DNA from: Gammaproteobacteria bacterium | GTDB lineage: Bacteria; Pseudomonadota; Gammaproteobacteria; Enterobacterales; Alteromonadaceae | Direction: 5' to 3' | NCBI GenBank assembly: GCA_018815765.1 | Contig: JAHIWM010000219.1 | Location: 1 to 61,113, forward strand | DNA: 61,113 nt | Shown: in pieces, positions 25,365-32,603 of the stretch | Layout: each line of letters starts with the position of its first letter | How positions within the stretch are numbered: position 1 is the first letter of the stretch | The notes under the pieces: generated by a model | The model's database searches: none | What the model was told of the DNA's origin: nothing | What the model saw: the letters and a program-made list of their open reading frames with translations, nothing else | Position numbers and translations under genes: made by a program

Positions 25365-26407
25365 CAATAGCCCTCCTGATAGTCTTCCACTTTACCGGCG
25401 AAAATTTTGTAGCCCCATAAGGTGTAAGCACAAATCAGCGGTACAAAAATGAAGATGCCTGGCAGCATAAAGATCAAACTACTATCCGGTGCTGCGGCCT
25501 CCATATAGGTCAGTTGCCGTGGCAACAGATAGGGAAAAACGCTGACCAGCAAACCGACAAAAGCCAGCAGGAATAAACCTGAAGCCAGCCAGAATGGCCG
25601 TTCTTCATGGCGTTCCTGTACTGGCAGTTCCGCTTTATGGCTGCGGTTGACCCGGCCTAAATCACGGAATAATAAACGGGCGGCAAGCACCGACAACAGA
25701 GGCAGTGGGATTAACCATAAAGCATGCCAGCCGCCAAACCAACGAGCCCGGATTTCCGGCTCAATCCAGACAGTCCAGAGGCTGACCAACAGCATGGATA
25801 ACATCACAATCAGTAATAAACGTTGGCCATACCGAGCGGCTTTTTGTTGCAGCTCACCACGGCTTTTCATCACCAGATAACAACAGGCCAACAGCGCATA
25901 ACCGGCCATCACAGCTAAACCACAAAACAAGCTAAAAGGGCTAAGCCAACTGAAACTGGACTGATGAATAAAATCAGCCGGTACACCCTGCACTAAAGTA
26001 CCCAGCATCAGGCCCTGACAAAAAGCGGCCAAACTGGAGCCTATAGCAAAAGCCGTGTTCCAATATTTTTTAGAAGTATCTGATTTGAAACGGTATTCAA
26101 AAGCCACACCACGAAAAATTAACCCTATCAGCATCAGCATGATCGGCAGATAAAAAGTCGAGGCGATAGAGGCGTAAGCAGCCGGGAATGCACCGAATAA
26201 AATCACGCCACCAAACACCAGCCAGGTTTCATTGCCATCCCAGACGTGGGCGATGGACCGCATTAAATGGTCGTGTTCGACGTCGGTATCAAACCATGGA
26301 TACAGAATGCCCATACCCAGATCAAAGCCGTCCAACAGCACATACATCAGAATGGCAAAGCCAAGCAGCAGCAAATAAAACAGCTCTAAACTCAGTTCCA
26401 GCTCCAT
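25364..26407 (-). CDS. cioB: Cytochrome bd-type (cyanide-insensitive) oxidase subunit II
   Basis: The 347-residue membrane protein starts [20 protein letters not shown] and shows the subunit II pattern LLDGFDLGMGILYPW, HVWDGNETWLVFGGVILFGAFPAAY and about eight to nine transmembrane helices. It forms the heterodimer with subunit I that oxidises quinol and reduces oxygen in the inner membrane. Its start codon overlaps the cioA stop by one base and its stop overlaps the microprotein start, so the whole operon is translationally coupled. Confidence 0.95.
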   Translation of the reverse strand: MELELSLELFYLLLLGFAILMYVLLDGFDLGMGILYPWFDTDVEHDHLMRSIAHVWDGNETWLVFGGVILFGAFPAAYASIASTFYLPIMLMLIGLIFRGVAFEYRFKSDTSKKYWNTAFAIGSSLAAFCQGLMLGTLVQGVPADFIHQSSFSWLSPFSLFCGLAVMAGYALLACCYLVMKSRGELQQKAARYGQRLLLIVMLSMLLVSLWTVWIEPEIRARWFGGWHALWLIPLPLLSVLAARLLFRDLGRVNRSHKAELPVQERHEERPFWLASGLFLLAFVGLLVSVFPYLLPRQLTYMEAAAPDSSLIFMLPGIFIFVPLICAYTLWGYKIFAGKVEDYQEGY

Positions 26408-27831
26408 TAGTTGGCTCCTTTTGTCGTGGATGGGTCGATATCAGTGGCTAAGGCTTTGGTAAAGGACAAGGCGTAACCTGAAGCTTTGACACCAATACGT
26501 TGTTGTTCCAGATGTTCGATAGGGGCCGGGCCTTTTTTGATCAGCTTGCGCATAAAGTACAAATAAACACCAAACAGCAGGCTGTAGGTCAATACAAATA
26601 AGGTCAGTGAAAACAGCACCCGCTCAGCAGGTAAGGGGCTAACAATCTCACTGGTACGCACCAGGCCATAAATAATCCAGGGCTGACGACCAATTTCCAC
26701 TACATACCAGCCGGCTAGCACAGCAATAACACCTGTGGGAGCCATAAAGCTGACAGGCCAAAGGAACCAGTTACTTTGATACAAAGTGCCACGCCAACGC
26801 AGGTAAGCGCCCAGCACTGCAACACCTATCATCAGCAGGCCAAGACCGACCATAATGCGGAAGCTGAAAAACACTAGCGGTACATTAGGTCTGTCGGCAG
26901 CGGGAACAGATTTTAAACCTTGTAATTCACCATGCCAGTCGTGGGTTAAGATCAGGCTGGCCACACCAGGCACTGCAACTTCATAGTGGTTTTCTTCGGC
27001 TTTCATATCAGGCAATGCAAACAGCAACAGCGGCACATTGGCTTCTTTTTCTGCCCAGATCCCTTCCATAGCTGCCAGTTTCACCGGTTGGTGTTCTTTC
27101 ACATTTAAGCCATGTAAGTCACCCACCCAGGCTTGTAGTGGTGTCAGCACTAAAGCGAACCACAACATCATCGATAAACCTTTGCGGCCAAATTCTTTAT
27201 GCTGGCCTTTGCGTAAATACCAGGCGTGAGTGGCCATCACGACAAAGGTGGCGGTGATTAAAGCGGCCAGTAACATATGCACTAAACGGTAGGGCATTGA
27301 AGGGTTGAAGATAACTTCGAGCCAACTAACGACCTCAAATTTACCGTCGACTATCTGATGGCCTTGTGGTGTTTGCATCCAGGAGTTGGCGGCGATAATC
27401 CAGAAAGCAGAAATCCAGGTGCCTATAGCTACTGTGACTGTGGCGAAAAAGTGCATTTTGGCGCTGACGCGTTGCCAGCCAAACAGCATCACACCTAAAA
27501 AGCCAGCTTCGAGGAAAAAAGCAGTCAGCACTTCGTAAGCCATCAGAGGCCCAAGCACAGCGCCTGCGATTTCTGAAAATTTTGAGAAATTGGTGCCAAA
27601 CTCGTACGACAAAACTATGCCGGACACCACGCCCATACCAAAGGTAATAGCAAAAGGTTTGATCCAGAACTTGGCCAGTTGCAGATACTGTGGGTTACCG
27701 GTTTTCAGCCATAAGCCTTCCCAAATCGCAATCAGCGTAGCTAAACCTATGGTGATGGACGGAAAAATAATATGGAAGCTTACGGTAAAGGCAAACTGGA
27801 TACGCGAGAGGATACTGACATCAAGTTCCAT
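26407..27831 (-). CDS. cioA: Cytochrome bd-type (cyanide-insensitive) oxidase subunit I
   Basis: A 474-residue subunit I. Haem-ligand and proton-path features visible are [18 protein letters not shown] (His ligand), [29 protein letters not shown] (Glu pair) and GRQPW at 381-385. The protein is about 50 residues shorter than E. coli CydA, consistent with the short quinol-loop CIO subfamily that tolerates cyanide. ACGAGG precedes the ATG. A 34-residue frame ends 10 bp upstream, and a sigma54-type promoter candidate precedes both. Confidence 0.95.
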   Translation of the reverse strand: MELDVSILSRIQFAFTVSFHIIFPSITIGLATLIAIWEGLWLKTGNPQYLQLAKFWIKPFAITFGMGVVSGIVLSYEFGTNFSKFSEIAGAVLGPLMAYEVLTAFFLEAGFLGVMLFGWQRVSAKMHFFATVTVAIGTWISAFWIIAANSWMQTPQGHQIVDGKFEVVSWLEVIFNPSMPYRLVHMLLAALITATFVVMATHAWYLRKGQHKEFGRKGLSMMLWFALVLTPLQAWVGDLHGLNVKEHQPVKLAAMEGIWAEKEANVPLLLFALPDMKAEENHYEVAVPGVASLILTHDWHGELQGLKSVPAADRPNVPLVFFSFRIMVGLGLLMIGVAVLGAYLRWRGTLYQSNWFLWPVSFMAPTGVIAVLAGWYVVEIGRQPWIIYGLVRTSEIVSPLPAERVLFSLTLFVLTYSLLFGVYLYFMRKLIKKGPAPIEHLEQQRIGVKASGYALSFTKALATDIDPSTTKGAN

Positions 27832-27841
27832 AACAACCTCG

Positions 27842-27946
27842 TTATTTAGGTGCTTTTACCCGACTTAATACGGCAGGCGCAAGCGCCACAGACAATAACA
27901 GCAACATGGTCAGCAGTTCGGCAGCAAGAATAGACAGGTCTGGCAT
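27842..27946 (-). CDS. Leader microprotein of the cio operon (34 residues)
   Basis: A 34-residue frame on the minus strand, MPDLSILAAELLTMLLLLSV followed by ALAPAVLSRVKAPK. It has one strongly hydrophobic helix (residues 5-28) and a basic C-terminus, which suggests a single-span inner-membrane protein. AAAGAGAAC lies just upstream of the ATG. The stop is 10 bp before cioA. Position and form recall CydX/CydS/CydH-type accessory subunits, but I recognise no family, and the real DUF2474-like protein is already at the other end of the operon. It may be an accessory subunit or a regulatory leader peptide. Confidence 0.6.
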   Translation of the reverse strand: MPDLSILAAELLTMLLLLSVALAPAVLSRVKAPK

Positions 27947-27999
27947 AATGTTCTCTTTGTTGACAAGTTATGCAGCAAGAACGCTGCTTATCTCTGTAG

Positions 28000-28015
28000 T
28001 GCCAGAATCAGGCCA
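28000..28015 (-). promoter_or_regulatory. Sigma54-type promoter candidate for the cio operon
   Basis: On the minus strand TGGCCTGATTCTGGCA fits the -24/-12 pattern TGGCAC-N5-TTGCA: GG and GC are separated by exactly 10 bp, with TGGC at -24 and GGCA at -12. Its end is 53 bp upstream of the 34-codon gene. A sigma54 activator gene is encoded divergently 2 kb away. The site is inferred. Confidence 0.5.
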
Positions 28016-28134
28016 TAATTTTGTTTATTTGTAACTTAATGATTTTAAATCAATAAAATTTAAGATTTGCAGAGGTTGTCAACTTGGTTTACGATTCAAG
28101 GCCAAAGTGATGACAACAACGTTGACGGTGAGCT

Positions 28135-30015
28135 GTGGATCTGATTTTAGCTTTTGAGTTGATGATGTTAGTCAGCAGTGGCTGCGCTGCGCTGATGTCG
28201 GGTTGGCTCTGGTGGCATTCCCGTTATCAGCAGACACTGGCTGGTTTAGCAGGCTTTGGTGCCATGATGGCGCTTTGGTGTTTAGGCCATGTTTTTGTCA
28301 TACACGACCAGCCAGAGCTGGGGCGTTACCTGTTATTAGCCAATCCATTGATGCCCACCTTTTTCCTGCATTTTGCCTTGCGTTTTGTTGAACAGGATCA
28401 GGTAAAAGCATCCTGGTTAAGCTGGGCGCGACGTCATATTGGCTGGTTGTATTTTTTGACCGCCCTGGTGGTGCTGCTGAGCTGGAGCCTGGATGCCGGT
28501 GATGTGCTGCAAAGCATAGCTTTGGGTCAGGTTTTTGTATTTCATTCCTACGGCTTTTTAAATCTGCTGTACACCGTTGTTCTTGGCATTCTGGCCCACG
28601 CCGTGTTGTGGTACGGCTGGCGCTACCATCAGGGCAATAAAAAACGCTCTATTGTCGCGATGTTTTTAGCCGGGGGTTGGGGTTTATTGCTGGCGACTCC
28701 TGTGGTATTCCCTTCTTTTGGTCTGGATTGGTTCCCTTACCCTATGTTGTTGTTGCCCAGCTATCCGGTATTGCTGGTCTATGGTGTGGTGCGTTACCAG
28801 ATGCTGGCGGTGAATGCGCTGGCGAACAGAGCCTTGCTCTGGCTGGTGATGTCCTTGTTATTGCTGTTACTGATGGCATTGGTCAGCTCCATTTTTGGTC
28901 AGTTGGGTATGAAGGCGCTGGCAAACGTGCCTGGGTGGCAGTTGTGGCTGTACTCCAGTCTGGTGCTGTTGCTTACCGCAGCCTGTTACCGGCCTGTCGC
29001 CAAACTGGCTGAACGTTTAATTTACCCTGGTGCTACTTTGGATCAGGCGTTGATCAACACCTGGCGTCAGCAGTTGGGGTTGTGTCAAAACTGGCTCGGG
29101 TTAAGTGAAAAAGCATCAGAGTTGCTCTCGGCGGCGCTTAAGCAAAATGTACAAGTCGAATTGCCTGCAGTTTCAGGCCTGTTTGTCAGTGAAAGCCAGT
29201 TAAAAATCCGTTGTTATAGCCAACAAGGGCGATGGCAGGTTGAACTACTAGGTTGGGATGATATGACGCCCGGTATACGTTTAGTCGCTCAGGTGTTTGG
29301 TTCTTTGCTTGGCAGTAGCTGTGAGCTATTGGCGCAGTCGCTACAACTGGCCGAAGCTGAAAAGCAGCAGTTGTCGCAGCAACATCTGGTCGAAATGGGC
29401 GCTTTGGCGGCTTCGATGGCACATGAGTTGCGTAACCCGTTGAATATTATTTCTATGGCATCCGCTGGGGTTGATGCTGAATTGCGGAGCCATATTCAGC
29501 AGCAACTGAAAAGAGCTGACCGGTTAATTTCCGATATGCTGGTGTACTCAGGTCGTTTGCAGTTGCAATACAGCCAGATTGAGCTGGAGCCTTTGTTGCA
29601 AAGCTTGTTGCAGCAGTTTGACTGGCTGCAGGTCAAACTGGAACTGAAAGTCCCTTCCGGCCTGATGCTGCGGGCTGATCAGCACAGAGTGCAGCAGGTG
29701 TTCTTAAATTTGTTTGATAACGCTAATGCTTTTTTACGTAATCAGGCCGATGCGACCTTGAGTGTCGAAGTGGCCTTAGTCGGGGATGTGATCCGGGTGC
29801 GGGTGCATAACAATGGCCCTGCATTGGATCTCAGCTTAACCACCGAACAATTATTCCGGCCTTTTATCAGTAAACGCAGTGGAGGCAGCGGTTTAGGTTT
29901 AGCCATAGTGAAACGTATTATGGATGCCCATCAGGGCCAGATCAGCTTCCGCACTGATTTGGGTTGGGCTGTCAGTTTTGAACTTTTGTTTCCAAAGGAT
30001 ATCCCCCATGTTTAG
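28135..30015 (+). CDS. Membrane sensor histidine kinase
   Basis: The 626-residue kinase starts at GTG. About eight transmembrane segments fill residues 1-285, then a region without a recognised domain (about 290-405), the HisKA dimerisation helix with the phospho-acceptor His430 (MAHELRNPLN), and an ATPase domain with NLFDNANAF and GGSGLGLAIV. The layout is NtrB-like with an integral membrane sensor. The response regulator gene overlaps its 3' end by 8 bp, so they are a cognate pair. The pair is divergent from the cio operon, so it probably senses respiratory or quinone state; that is inference. Confidence 0.9.
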   Translation: MDLILAFELMMLVSSGCAALMSGWLWWHSRYQQTLAGLAGFGAMMALWCLGHVFVIHDQPELGRYLLLANPLMPTFFLHFALRFVEQDQVKASWLSWARRHIGWLYFLTALVVLLSWSLDAGDVLQSIALGQVFVFHSYGFLNLLYTVVLGILAHAVLWYGWRYHQGNKKRSIVAMFLAGGWGLLLATPVVFPSFGLDWFPYPMLLLPSYPVLLVYGVVRYQMLAVNALANRALLWLVMSLLLLLLMALVSSIFGQLGMKALANVPGWQLWLYSSLVLLLTAACYRPVAKLAERLIYPGATLDQALINTWRQQLGLCQNWLGLSEKASELLSAALKQNVQVELPAVSGLFVSESQLKIRCYSQQGRWQVELLGWDDMTPGIRLVAQVFGSLLGSSCELLAQSLQLAEAEKQQLSQQHLVEMGALAASMAHELRNPLNIISMASAGVDAELRSHIQQQLKRADRLISDMLVYSGRLQLQYSQIELEPLLQSLLQQFDWLQVKLELKVPSGLMLRADQHRVQQVFLNLFDNANAFLRNQADATLSVEVALVGDVIRVRVHNNGPALDLSLTTEQLFRPFISKRSGGSGLGLAIVKRIMDAHQGQISFRTDLGWAVSFELLFPKDIPHV

Positions 30016-31411
30016 CGCAACAACGCCTAATCAGGCGCGTATTTTAATTGTCGATGATGAGCCTGCCTTTCGTTTATTGGCTGAACGTTTTTTACAGCAA
30101 CAGGGTTATCAGGTGGCCGGAGCCGCTAATCTGGACGAAACCCGCACTAAATTACAGCAGTTTGATGCAGATTTAATTTTGCTCGACCTGGCTTTACCTC
30201 CTCAATTTGACCCGGCTTATACCTTAGCTGCAGTGCCAGAGTTTTCGACGCGGCCTGTGATTATTTTAACTGGCCACGCCGAACGTGAACTGGCGTTGCA
30301 GGCCATAGCACAAGGCGCATGGGATTTTATTGCCAAGCCAATAGACCCGGAGTTACTGGCTGTAGTGGTGAAACGCGCTATCACTAAACATCAGCTGGAA
30401 AAAGAAGTACGGCAGTTAAAGCAAGGCTTGCAACAGCATAGCTTTTTGCCGAAGTTGGCTGGACATTCGCGACATATGGAAACAGTTCGTACCTTAGTGC
30501 AACGTATAGCACCAACCGAAGTACGGGTCTTGGTGACAGGGCCGTCCGGTACAGGCAAAGAAGTGATTTCACGGGCTTTGCATGAACTCAGCCCTCGCGC
30601 AGAAAAAGCTTTTGTCTCAGTGCACTGCGGTGCTATTCCGGCTGATTTATTAGAAAGTGAGCTGTTTGGTTATGTCAAAGGGGCCTTTACTGGTGCAGAT
30701 AAAGACCGGCAGGGCTTATTAAAACTGGCCGATGGCGGTACTTTGTTCCTCGACGAAATTGGCGAAATGCCGCTGGCGATGCAGGTGAAATTATTACGGG
30801 TGTTGCAGGAAGGCACCTTTTATCCGGTTGGTGGCCGTGAACAGCAAAAAATTGATATCCGTCTGGTGTCTGCGACCAACGCGAACCTGCCGGATTTAGT
30901 CAAGCAAGGTAAATTTCGCGAAGATCTGTATTACCGCATCAAAGGCGTCACTATCGAAACTGTGGCTTTGGATGAGCGACGCGAAGATATTCCATTGCTG
31001 ATCCAGTTTTTTCTGGAGCAACTCAGTGCGCAGTATGGTCAGAAACTTCAGCTTGAGTCGGCCGCGATCAGCTGGTTTTTGCAAAAGCGCTGGCCTGGGA
31101 ATGTGCGCGAATTAAAGAATACGCTGGAAAGCGTCGCTGCTATAGCTCAGCAAGGTGTGATCCGGGTTGTCGATATTCAGTTGCTGCATCTGGAGCATCA
31201 AAGTATGGATCCAGACACAGAACTGGTGCCTGGATCTGACTTAAGCAGTCTGGATGAACAGGTGAAAGCTTTGGAGATCCGTTTAATTCAGCAGGCGATG
31301 ACCCAATATAAAGGCAATAAGAGCCAGGCCTCGCGAGCTTTGGGTATTTCCCGTCAGGGTTTACTGAAGAAAATTGAACGTTATGCGCTGACTGATTTGG
31401 GGGATGACTAA
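30008..31411 (+). CDS. NtrC-family sigma54 response regulator
   Basis: The ATG at 30008 gives 467 residues: receiver (about 10-125; acidic pair Asp16-Asp17, phospho-acceptor Asp60, Lys110), AAA+ domain with GPSGTGKE at 178-185, GAFTGA at 225-230 and LFLDEIGEM, and a Fis-type helix-turn-helix at the end ([20 protein letters not shown]). All catalytic and sigma54-contact residues are intact. It overlaps the kinase gene by 8 bp. By position its likely target is the divergent cio operon, which has a sigma54-like promoter. Confidence 0.93.
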   Translation: MFSATTPNQARILIVDDEPAFRLLAERFLQQQGYQVAGAANLDETRTKLQQFDADLILLDLALPPQFDPAYTLAAVPEFSTRPVIILTGHAERELALQAIAQGAWDFIAKPIDPELLAVVVKRAITKHQLEKEVRQLKQGLQQHSFLPKLAGHSRHMETVRTLVQRIAPTEVRVLVTGPSGTGKEVISRALHELSPRAEKAFVSVHCGAIPADLLESELFGYVKGAFTGADKDRQGLLKLADGGTLFLDEIGEMPLAMQVKLLRVLQEGTFYPVGGREQQKIDIRLVSATNANLPDLVKQGKFREDLYYRIKGVTIETVALDERREDIPLLIQFFLEQLSAQYGQKLQLESAAISWFLQKRWPGNVRELKNTLESVAAIAQQGVIRVVDIQLLHLEHQSMDPDTELVPGSDLSSLDEQVKALEIRLIQQAMTQYKGNKSQASRALGISRQGLLKKIERYALTDLGDD

Positions 31412-31453
31412 AGCTGTCTATACTCAAGTTGTTAGTGAACAGGAGCAGTACCA

Positions 31454-31843
31454 ATGACCAATTCTATTGCCCATGGTAAATTCAGTGTCACGCCTCAAGG
31501 CGAAGTTTTATTGTGCGAAATTCAGGGAGCCTGGAATAAAGAAGGCTCAGAGCAACTGATTGAAGATTTAAAGGATGTGGTACAAGGATTCGCCGGTAAA
31601 AAATGGGTCAGGGTCATGGACATGCAAGGTTGGGATCTGGCAACACCTGATGCGATCAGCATGATGACTGACTTTAGTGCATGGGAAGATCAACATGGCT
31701 GTGTGCTGCGCTGTTTTATTGGTTTAAACCCTATTCAGCAGCAGTTGCTGGAAATGAAATACCAGCATTCACACAAGCCACAACATTTTAGCCATACCGA
31801 CACAGCAATGAGCTACGCCAAACAATTTTTGCAGCGGCTTTAG
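31454..31843 (+). CDS. STAS-like small protein
   Basis: A 129-residue soluble protein beginning with a strand pattern (GKFSVTPQGEVLLCEIQGAWNKEG) and continuing with VVQGFAGKKWVRVMDMQGW, as in STAS/SpoIIAA-like folds. Unlike true anti-sigma antagonists it lacks the conserved Asp-Ser phosphorylation site, so a regulatory role is uncertain. It has a strong ribosome binding site (ACAGGAGCAG) and sits 42 bp after the response regulator gene, possibly on the same transcript. Its stop abuts the convergent Cys-cluster gene. Confidence 0.6.
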   Translation: MTNSIAHGKFSVTPQGEVLLCEIQGAWNKEGSEQLIEDLKDVVQGFAGKKWVRVMDMQGWDLATPDAISMMTDFSAWEDQHGCVLRCFIGLNPIQQQLLEMKYQHSHKPQHFSHTDTAMSYAKQFLQRL

Positions 31844-32431
31844 TCAAACGGCCATACCTGCATACCAGGCTTTGGTCAGCACTTTTTCCAGAGCCGCCGC
31901 CGCCGCATCTTTAATGGGCATATTCTGTTTACTCAGTTCGTAGTCCAACTGAGAAATTTTGGCTTTGTGGTTCATCATCATAGGTGGAACTTCAATCGTC
32001 AGACTAAGTTCTGCCGCGATCACCGCTGCAGGTTCATCGGCGCGTATCACTTTACAAATGGACAGTAACACTTCACCTTCGCGGCCACGATAACCTGCTG
32101 CACCAAACATGCGGCACACAGCTGGACGGTAAGGGTAGATACCACAGTGGCCACTTTTACGATCTTCCGAGGACGCCTGATAGAAAAAACAGCTCTCTTG
32201 CTGATGCTGTTGTAATGCTTCAAGTGTACTTTCTGCTATGCCTTGTTCATACAAATGCAGCGCCAAAGGCAACATTTCAAGTACGGATGCTTCTATGCCA
32301 GGATGCAGGCAACATTCACCACAACCACTGCGGCAAAACAGCTTACGATCATTCTGATAACCACTATAAGTCTGAGCAATTTCATCGTTGAGGATCATTA
32401 ACTGCGAAGCGGTTTCACACAGCTGCTGCAT
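31844..32431 (-). CDS. YkgJ-family cysteine-cluster protein
   Basis: I choose the ATG at 32431, with CGGAGAACC just upstream, giving 195 residues; the frame is open to 32506. The Cys cluster CRSGCGECCLHPG (about residues 28-40) and later C-x-F (SCFYQ), C-x-IYPYRPAVCRMFG fit the YkgJ/UPF0153 zinc- or iron-chelating family. In this family the cysteines are thought to hold a metal or Fe-S centre; the substrate is unknown. It is convergent with the STAS-like gene, the two stops being adjacent. Confidence 0.85.
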   Translation of the reverse strand: MQQLCETASQLMILNDEIAQTYSGYQNDRKLFCRSGCGECCLHPGIEASVLEMLPLALHLYEQGIAESTLEALQQHQQESCFFYQASSEDRKSGHCGIYPYRPAVCRMFGAAGYRGREGEVLLSICKVIRADEPAAVIAAELSLTIEVPPMMMNHKAKISQLDYELSKQNMPIKDAAAAALEKVLTKAWYAGMAV

Positions 32432-32536
32432 AGGTTCTCCGAACAAACAGCAAAACCCCATCTGGGGCGGGGCGCTATTGTAATGACAGCGATCGAGACT
32501 CAGCAATAGGGCGCAAAAAATATACTTTGGCTGCTG

Positions 32537-32588
32537 AAAATGGGGTCAGATCACATTAGCTGTTAACAATGTGATCTGACCCCATTTT
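32537..32588. repeat. REP-like perfect palindrome (GGGGTCAGA type)
   Basis: A perfect 21-bp inverted repeat (arms 32537-32557 and 32568-32588) around a 10-nt loop. The arm contains TGGGGTCAGATCACATT. The base resembles the palindromes at 59911 and 51466. Such palindromes are typical of REP elements mobilised by REP-associated tyrosine transposases. It lies between the GGDEF/EAL gene 3' end and the YkgJ gene and could also terminate transcription. Confidence 0.85.
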
Positions 32589-32603
32589 AGCCTGGCAATG
32601 CTT

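Noticed and set aside
28040-28052. FNR-like palindrome TGATTTTAAATCA in the cio intergenic region
   Set aside because: The half-sites are TGAT and ATCA with the wrong centre spacing for FNR/ANR (TTGAT-N4-ATCAA); AT-rich chance dyad is likely.
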